Shown here one piece after another: positions 1-6,869 of a stretch of DNA of 7,007 bases (the stretch's first letter is position 1; each line of letters begins with the position of its first letter). This stretch comes from an uncultured Bacteroidales bacterium. GTDB lineage: Bacteria; Bacteroidota; Bacteroidia; Bacteroidales; F082. The stretch lies in NCBI GenBank assembly GCA_937902805.1, contig CALEMB010000172.1, positions 1-7,007 on the forward strand, read 5' to 3'. The notes beneath the pieces are model-generated. The model was given only the letters and a program-made list of their open reading frames with translations, was not told the origin of the DNA and did not search any database. The translations under genes and the position numbers were made by a program.

Positions 1-68
1 TAGGTACTCTAAGGTAACTCCGAGGTAACACTGTGATTCCTCTCAGTTTCCTCTCGGTTTCCTCCCAG
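1..68. repeat. 11-bp tandem repeats in two opposing orientations
   Basis: Three AGGTA(A)C cores start at 2, 12 and 23, about 10-11 bp apart. Three consecutive 11-bp units follow: ATTCCTCTCAG (36-46), TTTCCTCTCGG (47-57) and TTTCCTCCCAG (58-68). Read on the minus strand, the second block is GAGGAAAC-like and resembles the AGGTAACnCnG of the first, so the two blocks are diverged copies of one 11-bp unit in opposite orientation around about 31-35. The array is cut by the window edge and may extend further. Function is unknown; it could be a minisatellite-like intergenic array or a weak inverted structure. Confidence 0.6.
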
Positions 69-102
69 ATCCATGTCCCGCGTCAAAAATCATGTAGCTT
101 AA

Positions 103-137
103 TTTTGAACAGTTACTTATTAAGTAAGTGTTCAGAA
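103..137. repeat. Short imperfect dyad (inverted repeat)
   Basis: The arm TGAACAGTTACTTA (106-119) faces TAAGTAAGTGTTCA (121-134). Thirteen of 14 positions are complementary, the exception being G112 opposite G128, with a single central base at 120. Pairing extends outwards through T105-G135 (wobble), T104-A136 and T103-A137. No T-run follows on either strand, so it is not a standard intrinsic terminator. A regulator-binding dyad or a hairpin at the end of an upstream transcript are both possible; nothing here decides between them. Confidence 0.5.
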
Positions 138-173
138 TAAAACTGCATTAATTGTTTACTACAGGATTTTTCT

Positions 174-265
174 CGCTTTGCGTCATTGCGAGGAGGAACG
201 ACGAAGCAATCCAGAGTTTAAGCTGATTGTCTGGACTGCTTCGTACCTCGCAGTGACGCAAAGCG
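174..265. repeat. Long imperfect palindromic intergenic repeat
   Basis: The left arm (174-214) and right arm (231-265) are reverse complements. The outer 20 bases pair (174-193 with 246-265) and the inner 14 pair (201-214 with 231-244). There are only two substitutions, both compatible with G-T pairing on one strand. An extra six bases in the left arm form an internal bulge, and the loop is 16 bases (215-230). The core CGTCATTGCGAGG...CGAAGCAATCCAG closely resembles a dispersed palindrome found between genes in many unrelated bacterial genomes. It is most likely a non-autonomous (REP/MITE-like) repeat. Small reading frames across it are incidental. Confidence 0.75.
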
Positions 266-289
266 CGTCCAGCAATCTATTATGTAAAC

Positions 290-297
290 TAAATTTG
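290..297 (+). promoter_or_regulatory. Possible Bacteroidota -7 promoter box (distal copy)
   Basis: TAAATTTG is an exact TAnnTTTG match and sits in a 12-base word, TAAATTTGCACA, repeated with one change at 367-378. I see no TTG/TTTG -33 element 19-21 bases upstream, so support rests on the -7 box alone. If used, it would give a leader of roughly 150 bases. Confidence 0.25.
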
Positions 298-366
298 CAC
301 ATCTACTTACTTGGCAAAGACAGCGATTTCCCCAAAAAAACAGCCAAAAAAAACTTGAAAAATACG

Positions 367-374
367 TAAATTTG
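367..374 (+). promoter_or_regulatory. Possible Bacteroidota -7 promoter box (middle copy)
   Basis: TAAATTTG matches TAnnTTTG exactly and continues as GCGCA, nearly identical to the copy 77 bases upstream. No convincing -33 element lies at the expected distance. Transcription from here would start near 380 and leave a leader of about 75 bases before the large gene. Confidence 0.35.
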
Positions 375-400
375 CGCACTTCCATCCCGTTTTTTTGTTA

Positions 401-408
401 TATTTTTG
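401..408 (+). promoter_or_regulatory. Probable -7 promoter box nearest the large gene
   Basis: TATTTTTG matches TAnnTTTG and lies 49 bases before the start codon at 457. The nearest upstream TTTG (371-374) is 26 bases away, longer than the usual 19-21. The predicted start of transcription, around 412-416, falls on or next to the ATG of a short leader frame at 413. It is one of three candidate boxes for the same gene. Confidence 0.4.
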
Positions 409-412
409 CCGC

Positions 413-460
413 ATGAAATCTAAATTTATGCAAAACACAATTAAAACATCAAAAAAATGA
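413..460 (+). CDS. Possible 15-residue leader peptide overlapping the large gene's start
   Basis: An ATG at 413 opens a 15-codon frame reading MKSKFMQNTIKTSKK. Its TGA (458-460) overlaps the ATG of the large gene (457-459) as ATGA, the classic arrangement for translational coupling. The peptide is Lys-rich and resembles no family I know. There is no Shine-Dalgarno sequence, and the ATG lies at about the predicted 5' end of the transcript, so translation would be near-leaderless. The frame is short enough to arise by chance in an A-rich leader, so I treat it as tentative. Confidence 0.2.
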   Translation: MKSKFMQNTIKTSKK

Positions 461-3400
461 AACGAAGATTTATCTTTCTTTTCGCCTTCGCCCTCATGGC
501 GCTGCTCACACCTTTGGGAGCTAAAGGGCAACAACAATTAACCATCCGCCAAGTACGCCAATTGGCAGGCACCTACACGCCCGTCTCGTTCACAGGCACG
601 GTGACTTATGTGAGCAACGATGATGCTGCCACCATTTACATTCAAGAGAGCAACTCGGCGGACGGTGGCATCCGTGTAGATTATCAAGGCACCAAGCCCT
701 CGATAGGAGACATCGTCACCGTACAAGCCAACAAAGGTCATTTGGACAGTGATTATATTAGCATTCTTTCCTATGACGTTAATAGTATTACGGTAGTAGG
801 GCACAATGATACTCCTGTGACGAGAAACGTGCAACTTCAAAGCCTGAAAAATGCCCACTATCCCGCCACGCCTGAGCGCATCAAGAACGACTCTTGGCAA
901 CACACCCTCGTAAGATTGACCAACTTGACCGTAGTCAATCATTTGCAAAACAGTTATTTCAACGGCTATGTGGTGGAAGACCAAAGCGGTGTGAGAGACA
1001 CCATTAGTTTCTACGGCATCGATTCTGAGCCTGAACTGCCATTAGGGGCGTCGCTCCGCAGCGTAACAGCCGTAAATTGCAGAGAAAGCATTGGCTACGG
1101 CGGCTACATGAAGCTCTTCGTCCGCTCCGCCGAAGACATCGAATTCGACACCCGCTTCATCCACTATGCCCGCACGCACTTGGACCAAACCCATGTGGTG
1201 GATGGTGTGGTCAACCATGTGTATTTATTTAGTTCTTCATTGTGGTGCGTCTATATCGAAGATGCCACCGGCGGCATGCAATTGAATTTCAGCACCAACC
1301 CAAATCTCACCATTGGTGATAGAATCCGAGTACAGGTAAATCCAGAAACCTATGGCACCTCGACCATCAGGAGCACGGCCGAAAACACCTGTATCCTCCA
1401 ACGGTTTGGAACAGGAACCATTACTCCTATGAGCACCAGTGTGGCTATGCTCTATAACAAAGCTGAAGGCACAATGCCACAATGGTATAGCGACAATTAC
1501 GAGAGCCGCATCATGCAGCTAACCGACCTGACCGTTACTGACAGAGAACGGGGGGTCATCTCTGGAAGCGATTATTTGAAGGTGACACTAGTCCAAGGCG
1601 GCAATAACAGCCAACCCATCATCACCTGTATTTATGACCACGACATATCTATCGAAGTCATGAACGAGCTGTTTAACAAACTTCCAATTGGCACTAACAT
1701 CACCCATATTACAGGCAGATTATGGTATTGTCCTACTGAACATGGTCATGTTCCTATCATGAACTACCGCATGGAAGACGACATCGAAATCGCGACTCCG
1801 CACGACATCAACCTTTCGATGTATCCGAGCCAACTTGACGAAAGCATGTTCACCGCCACGCTCAGCCAAAGCGGCGGCACACCCATCACCGAAGCCTATC
1901 CTGGCCAGCGGGTCTATCTGCACCTCAGCACCACCACGCCCGACAACCCCTCTACCATCAACTACCTGAAGGCGAGCAACGCGAACTACAGCAAGCTGAT
2001 GCACCACTCGATGCGCTGCACCAGCGATTCTGGGCTGCAACTCACCCGCGTGAACAGCACCTGCTGGAGTTTCACCATGCCTGACGAAGAGGTTGATATG
2101 GAAGCCATATTCACTCCCTCCCCCAACTTCGAGGCCATCTGCAGCGACGTGTGGGAAGCCCGAGAAGGGGCAAGACAAAGCCTAAACGAATCCGCAAAGC
2201 TGGCCTACCTCTTGTGCAGGGTGACTTGTTTTTCAGGCGTCAATTACTACGTTGAAGATGCACGCAACGCAAACACCGGTGGCAATCTGCTCAAAAACAA
2301 CAACGCCATCCTGGTTTCACCCGAGTATAACATCAGCCACTCCGTCAGCATTGGCGATTTGGTTTACGTGCAAGGCTATCCATCCGGTATATATGAAGGG
2401 AATCGCATCTTCCTTACGGATGCGGTACTCCTAAACAATGCCGGACACTCCGACATCGACAATCCGTATGTGACCGATTTGGCTGGCCTCTATGACGACC
2501 TGTTGGTTGACGGACGAAACCAGTACAACTCGCGCCTGCAAGACCGTATGGTGCTGTTGAGCGACATCCAAGTGGGTTCATACATCGGATCCTATTACGA
2601 ATTCGACAAGTATGAGGTGGCGCAAACCGTCAACGACGTGACGAAAAGCGCCATCCTTTACGCCACAGAAGAAATCGGAATACTTGAAGGCAGAACCCTC
2701 AAGGCGAAAGTCCTCAACTGCACAGAGCATTCGGACGGCGAGCCTGCGTTACTTCTCCGCAGCATCAACGACATTCCTGGCATCAGCGAAATCACCTTCG
2801 GCACCAACCGCGTGGAGTTTGACGAAGTTGGCGGCACGGTGAGCGTGCCGCTCTACATCGGTGCCAACCTTGCAGGCACTCCCGAGCTCAGCACCTATGA
2901 CTCCGACCTCAGCTTCAACGCCACGATGAACAACGACTACACGGCCATCAACATCACCGTGCCCAGCTCGAACAGCACCGATGACCGCCTCGGATTGATC
3001 ACCGTTACCGTGGGTGGTGTCGACAATACCATGGCGGTATTCCAATCGGGTTGCGCCCCGGCAGAGTTCGCGCTCAACCCATCGTATATGGTGTATGGCG
3101 CTGACGACACCCAAACGCACACCTTGACGGTGAGAAACATCAAGCATGTTGACATGAACTCGACCGGCTACGTTTCGGCAAGTCTCCAGCCGATAGGAAA
3201 CACGGGCACCGGCTGGATTAATTTGGACAGTTGGAATGAACAAACACACAGCTTCACCTTCACCCTTTCCGAAAACACAGGCACTGATGCACGCGGCGTG
3301 AAGATTGTCGTCACCATGAGAGGTACTGACGGCTCGACGAGCACCCAAGAGGCCACACTATGGCAAAACCCGCCTGCGGCGGCCATGAGCCTCGACCCGG

Positions 3401-6400
3401 CCGAATGGACAATGGGCGAAACCCCGCTTTGTGTGCCTGTCACCCAAACCATCACCGTCTATTACGAGAACGCCTTCGACCAAACAGGCTACAATGCCGA
3501 CTACGTCTGGCTGAACCTCGATAACTTAGGCGACAATTTCTACCCCGACATCGTCGTTGAGCCGGAAGTCATTCCTGTGGACGATTCGGGCTTCGGAACG
3601 GCCACCTTCACCCTCACCTACACGCCCCGCACGACAGGCTACCACGACGGCACCCTTTGGGCACGTATCGGTGAATACAATCTCTCCACTCACCAAGGCG
3701 TCGATGGCGGCGCAGCCAGCCCGTGGATTTGGGCCTCGGCTATGGTCATCGATCCTTTCGGTGGATTGAGCAAGGTGACCTCGACAAGCGACATCGAGTC
3801 GATGACCTCGACCAATTACAAGCTGGTGCCCATGGACGACACAGTATCAGGACAGGATGTAAAATTCTATTGGTTCAGTTCTGAAAGTGCCTATCTCATC
3901 CAGATGACGACGGATTACCTGACATGGGACGGAAGCAGCCTGAATCAAGAATCCTTCGACCCGTGGGGGATGGACTATCCCGAAAACCGCTTCCTGTGGA
4001 CCATCAGCTTCGACGAGAGCGGCAACGCCATCATCAGGCCTAAGTATGATTACACCGACTACTACATCAGTTGGAACAACAATGACGAATCCAATATGTA
4101 TTTCGAGTGCGTTGAATCAGGCGGCAACCCTGTGCAGATTTATAAGCTGAACGACGGCAGCCTGCCCGATCCTGTCATCAGTGCCGAATCGGAGTGGTTC
4201 ATGGACGGCGACATGCTTGAAGTGACCCTCACGCCTGCCGAAGGCACCTCGATGTACTACACCACCGATGGCACCACACCCACTGCTGGCGCTTCAGGCA
4301 CCTACCAGATCTACGAGTCTGTCACCCTCACCTTGATGGAAACCACTACCATCAAGGCCATATCAAGCACCTGCTCTTCTTCTGGCTCCGAAATCAGCCA
4401 CACCTATTACAAGCTGAGCAGCATCGCTGATGTGCGTGCCGCAGCCGGTGACGGAAACACCTATTATATCAAAGGTGTGGTGACCTACCGCGAAAACAAC
4501 CGCAGCCTCTGCTTCCTGCAAGACGAAACTGCAGGCATCCAAACCGGTTTCGCAACCACAGTCTATGCGTTCGAAAACGGCCGCGAGGTCATCCTTCAAG
4601 GTACGCCAGTCAGCAACAGCGGCTATATTACCTTGAACAATGCGCAGTATGAAATCACCTTGAGTTCCGACAATGTGGTTGAACCCGTTACCGTCACCTA
4701 TAACGAACTGGCTTCGGGCAACTATCAGGCCCGGCTTGTGAAGGTGATGAACGTCACCGTGGGCACTCATGGCTCGGGCTACTACCCCTTGATCCAGGGA
4801 AGCACCACCTTGTACCTCCGCGATAATTACGAAGGCCCTTATCCGTTCACGCTGAGCGCAGGCCAGGTCATTGATGTGACCGCCGTCTATGCCCACAATG
4901 CCTTACACAACGACTTCCTCATCCGCGACAACGATGACGACATCCTTGTGAAAGAGAACCACAACGTGTATTTGGTTGCCTGCACCAATGCAGCACTCAA
5001 CCAATACGAATCGGATTGGGACAGCAACATCCGCTTCTGTGACGCAGAAGGCATCCTGTTGGGAAACAACAATTCGTATCGCACAGGCAGCAGGGTCTAT
5101 TTCACCTTTGTGGACGGTTTCGGTGTGGGCTGCGACGCCTTCGGTACTCCCATCATTGCCGTTGCCGAAGCAAGCACCGCAGAGGTTTATTGCGACACCT
5201 ACATCAACTTCAACATGGAAGTCAACGAGCTCAACGGCATCCCCAACCGCATCTTCTCCTTCGAAATGCCTGATGACAATGTGGAAGTCAAAGTGTGGCT
5301 GCAAACTGAAGTGCGCCGCACCATTGAAGGCTACGGCAACAGCGAAAACGCCAAGTGGGCTTTCATCGCCAATCCCGTCGCAGGCACCAACGCAGCCTAT
5401 AGCGTGGACAACCTCTTCTGCAACGAACACGACCTCTACCGCTTTGCCCAAGACGAGGCCAGCGAATGGCAGAACTACAAGGCCAATATCTTCAGCCTTG
5501 CCAACGGCAAAGGCTACCTCTATGGCAGCAAGGAAGACGTGACCCTCGTCTTCAAGGGCGACTTCTGTAACGAAGACTCCAAGACCGTTGAACTCGATTA
5601 CACTGAAGGCCAAGAACTTGCCGGCTGGAACCTCATCGGCAACCCCTACGGTGTCACGGTCAACCTGCCTGACGGCCTTTCCTACTACACCTTGAATGAT
5701 GAGGGTTCGGAGCTTGAGGCCAGTGTTGCTACCACGATCAATCCCACGGAAGCCATCTTCGTGAAAGCCACCGCTGCAGGCCAGTCGGTGACCTTCACCA
5801 ATCCCGACCGTGGCGAGGCAGGCCGTTCCAACGCCACCTTGTCGCTCAACTTGAGTGGCGCCTCGACAGGCACTATCGACCGCGCTATCGTCCGCTTCGA
5901 CGAAGGCAACACCCTCTCGAAGTTCATGCTCGACCCGAGCCACACCAAGCTCTATTTCCAGCAAGGCAGGAACGAGTATGCAGTGGTGCGCAGTGGCAAC
6001 CAAGGCGAGATGCCCGTCAGCTTCAAGGCTTCGCGCAATGGCAAATACACCCTCACTGTTGATTTGAGCGAGGTGGCATTTGACTACCTGCACCTCATCG
6101 ACAACATCACCGGTGATGATGTCGACCTGCTGGCCAACCCGAGCTACAGCTTCGAAGCCAAGACGTCAGACTATGCCAGCCGCTTCCGTCTGATGTTCAA
6201 AGCCACCGAGGGCGGCACTCCTTCTGGCACGGACACCTTCGCCTACTACAACGGTAGCGAATGGGTGATTGGCAACACGGGTCGCGCCACCCTGCAAGTG
6301 GTTGACGTGATGGGCCGTGTGCTGAGCAGCGAGACCATCGACGGCAACGCCGAAATCAATGTCAACCAACCCGCTGGCATCTACATGCTCCGCCTGGTCA

Positions 6401-6441
6401 ACGGCGACGACGTGAAGGTGCAGAAGGTGGTGGTGAGATAA
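457..6441 (+). CDS. Giant multidomain T9SS-exported surface protein
   Basis: A 1994-residue protein with a Sec signal peptide (basic start, hydrophobic 5-20, likely cut after G24 in AKG-QQQ) and a C-terminal T9SS type A sorting domain (about 1928-1994, core TLQVVDVMGRVLSSE and PAGIYMLRL). Four long repeats look like paired OB-fold modules as in DUF5689-type Bacteroidota proteins: about 28-228, 231-445, 558-772 and 1320-1498. Each has a GxVT...(Y/F)(I/L/V)(Q/E)(D/E) first half and an (R/L)VxLT(N/D)LTV-like second half near 152-159, 351-360, 697-706 and 1426-1435. Between them lie Bacteroidales/InlB-type repeats ending in FTMPDEEVDMEAIF (539-552) and FEMPDDNVEVKVW (1602-1614); three BACON/Ig-like modules (776-866, 869-971, 974-1098); an unassigned Trp/Tyr-rich module (about 1103-1233); and a CHB_HEX_C_1-like module (1237-1318, with YYTTDGTTPT at 1267-1276). 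Residues 1620-1910 resemble the pre-sorting region of many Bacteroidales surface proteins (GWNLIGNPY, 1723-1731). No catalytic motif was recognised. Adhesion or glycan binding is inferred. The start is the first in-frame ATG giving a signal peptide. Confidence 0.93.
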   Translation: MKRRFIFLFAFALMALLTPLGAKGQQQLTIRQVRQLAGTYTPVSFTGTVTYVSNDDAATIYIQESNSADGGIRVDYQGTKPSIGDIVTVQANKGHLDSDYISILSYDVNSITVVGHNDTPVTRNVQLQSLKNAHYPATPERIKNDSWQHTLVRLTNLTVVNHLQNSYFNGYVVEDQSGVRDTISFYGIDSEPELPLGASLRSVTAVNCRESIGYGGYMKLFVRSAEDIEFDTRFIHYARTHLDQTHVVDGVVNHVYLFSSSLWCVYIEDATGGMQLNFSTNPNLTIGDRIRVQVNPETYGTSTIRSTAENTCILQRFGTGTITPMSTSVAMLYNKAEGTMPQWYSDNYESRIMQLTDLTVTDRERGVISGSDYLKVTLVQGGNNSQPIITCIYDHDISIEVMNELFNKLPIGTNITHITGRLWYCPTEHGHVPIMNYRMEDDIEIATPHDINLSMYPSQLDESMFTATLSQSGGTPITEAYPGQRVYLHLSTTTPDNPSTINYLKASNANYSKLMHHSMRCTSDSGLQLTRVNSTCWSFTMPDEEVDMEAIFTPSPNFEAICSDVWEAREGARQSLNESAKLAYLLCRVTCFSGVNYYVEDARNANTGGNLLKNNNAILVSPEYNISHSVSIGDLVYVQGYPSGIYEGNRIFLTDAVLLNNAGHSDIDNPYVTDLAGLYDDLLVDGRNQYNSRLQDRMVLLSDIQVGSYIGSYYEFDKYEVAQTVNDVTKSAILYATEEIGILEGRTLKAKVLNCTEHSDGEPALLLRSINDIPGISEITFGTNRVEFDEVGGTVSVPLYIGANLAGTPELSTYDSDLSFNATMNNDYTAINITVPSSNSTDDRLGLITVTVGGVDNTMAVFQSGCAPAEFALNPSYMVYGADDTQTHTLTVRNIKHVDMNSTGYVSASLQPIGNTGTGWINLDSWNEQTHSFTFTLSENTGTDARGVKIVVTMRGTDGSTSTQEATLWQNPPAAAMSLDPAEWTMGETPLCVPVTQTITVYYENAFDQTGYNADYVWLNLDNLGDNFYPDIVVEPEVIPVDDSGFGTATFTLTYTPRTTGYHDGTLWARIGEYNLSTHQGVDGGAASPWIWASAMVIDPFGGLSKVTSTSDIESMTSTNYKLVPMDDTVSGQDVKFYWFSSESAYLIQMTTDYLTWDGSSLNQESFDPWGMDYPENRFLWTISFDESGNAIIRPKYDYTDYYISWNNNDESNMYFECVESGGNPVQIYKLNDGSLPDPVISAESEWFMDGDMLEVTLTPAEGTSMYYTTDGTTPTAGASGTYQIYESVTLTLMETTTIKAISSTCSSSGSEISHTYYKLSSIADVRAAAGDGNTYYIKGVVTYRENNRSLCFLQDETAGIQTGFATTVYAFENGREVILQGTPVSNSGYITLNNAQYEITLSSDNVVEPVTVTYNELASGNYQARLVKVMNVTVGTHGSGYYPLIQGSTTLYLRDNYEGPYPFTLSAGQVIDVTAVYAHNALHNDFLIRDNDDDILVKENHNVYLVACTNAALNQYESDWDSNIRFCDAEGILLGNNNSYRTGSRVYFTFVDGFGVGCDAFGTPIIAVAEASTAEVYCDTYINFNMEVNELNGIPNRIFSFEMPDDNVEVKVWLQTEVRRTIEGYGNSENAKWAFIANPVAGTNAAYSVDNLFCNEHDLYRFAQDEASEWQNYKANIFSLANGKGYLYGSKEDVTLVFKGDFCNEDSKTVELDYTEGQELAGWNLIGNPYGVTVNLPDGLSYYTLNDEGSELEASVATTINPTEAIFVKATAAGQSVTFTNPDRGEAGRSNATLSLNLSGASTGTIDRAIVRFDEGNTLSKFMLDPSHTKLYFQQGRNEYAVVRSGNQGEMPVSFKASRNGKYTLTVDLSEVAFDYLHLIDNITGDDVDLLANPSYSFEAKTSDYASRFRLMFKATEGGTPSGTDTFAYYNGSEWVIGNTGRATLQVVDVMGRVLSSETIDGNAEINVNQPAGIYMLRLVNGDDVKVQKVVVR

Positions 6442-6475
6442 CATTATTGAATCAAACAACAAAACACGACATACA

Positions 6476-6763
6476 ATGAAAAAGACTATCATAACCCTCA
6501 GCCTCATCCTCGGAATGACCATGACCACCTTCGCCGAGGGCGGTCTCTTCCACCGTGGAAACAACGCCAAGAACGGCGCTTCAGGCTACACCTACTTCAG
6601 CACCCAAGGCATAGGTGACCTCAGGGCAGACGAACCCACCCCCTTGTTGCCCATCCATGGTGAGACGGACGACCAAGACGCTCCTCTCGGCAGCGGCATC
6701 GTCATGCTCGCCAGCCTTGGTGCAGCCTATCTTGTGGGTAAAAACGCAAGGAAAAACAAGTAA
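6476..6763 (+). CDS. Small exported protein with PLGSG C-terminal membrane tail
   Basis: A 95-residue protein. Residues 1-20 form a signal peptide (MKK, hydrophobic core, likely cut at TTFA-EGG). The mature part begins GGLFHRGNN, passes through an acidic, Pro-containing stretch (LLPIHGETDDQDA, 57-69), and ends in P70-L-G-S-G, a hydrophobic segment (75-87) and a basic tail (KNARKNK, 89-95). This tripartite end looks like a sorting or anchoring signal. From memory, short proteins with the same LFxRG, pLxxHGxT and APLGSGI..L..LGAAY pattern are frequent in gut Bacteroidales and usually named hypothetical. Some Bacteroidota proteins with a comparable PxxxG tail are called PID-CTERM-like, but I cannot confirm that assignment. 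It follows the large gene by 34 bases with no promoter box or terminator between them, and a terminator comes 23 bases after its stop, so co-transcription is likely. No Shine-Dalgarno sequence is visible. Function is unknown. Confidence 0.85.
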   Translation: MKKTIITLSLILGMTMTTFAEGGLFHRGNNAKNGASGYTYFSTQGIGDLRADEPTPLLPIHGETDDQDAPLGSGIVMLASLGAAYLVGKNARKNK

Positions 6764-6786
6764 TCAAATAACTTTTCATTTTTGTG

Positions 6787-6822
6787 AAAGGCCGACGGTG
6801 GCAACGTCGTCGGCCTTTTTTT
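6787..6822 (+). terminator. Strong intrinsic terminator with GCAA tetraloop
   Basis: GGCCGACG (6790-6797) pairs perfectly with CGTCGGCC (6808-6815). The stem can continue inward by G6798-T6807, T6799-G6806 and G6800-C6805 to leave a GCAA (GNRA-type) loop at 6801-6804. AAA at 6787-6789 faces the start of a seven-T run (6816-6822). It closes the transcript of the large gene and the small protein, and separates them from the next promoter. Confidence 0.9.
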
Positions 6823-6832
6823 ACTAAAACAC

Positions 6833-6840
6833 TATCTTTG
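6833..6840 (+). promoter_or_regulatory. -7 promoter box for the partial downstream gene
   Basis: TATCTTTG matches TAnnTTTG and is followed by CAC, as are the similar boxes near the window start. It lies just after the terminator and 29 bases before the ATG at 6870, predicting a leader of about 20-25 bases. The region 19-21 bases upstream is occupied by the terminator stem and shows no TTG/TTTG, so the -33 element is weak or absent. Confidence 0.5.
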
Positions 6841-6869
6841 CACGCTCAATTGCACCTAATCTGTGACCT

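Noticed and set aside
1..68. CRISPR array
   Set aside because: Units are about 11 bp and directly abutting, with no 25-40 bp repeats or unique spacers.
103..137. Intrinsic terminator of an upstream gene
   Set aside because: The stem is AT-rich and no T-run follows on the plus or minus strand.
174..265. tRNA or structured small RNA
   Set aside because: The fold is a single long hairpin with no cloverleaf, no T-arm GTTCRA and no CCA; it fits a palindromic repeat better.
178..369. 63-codon frame in the upstream region
   Set aside because: It begins inside the long palindrome and runs through both arms and two promoter-like boxes. The protein has no signal, domain or plausible composition.
4976..5542. 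188-codon plus-strand frame overlapping the large gene
   Set aside because: The translation is a low-complexity Ser/Thr/Pro/Ala mix with no motif, a typical +1 shadow of GC-rich coding DNA.
4903..6093. 396-codon open frame on the minus strand, inside the large gene
   Set aside because: It lies antisense to a continuous, domain-supported coding sequence. Its composition (V/A/E/H-rich, no recognisable motif) is what C-ending codon bias on the plus strand produces on the reverse.
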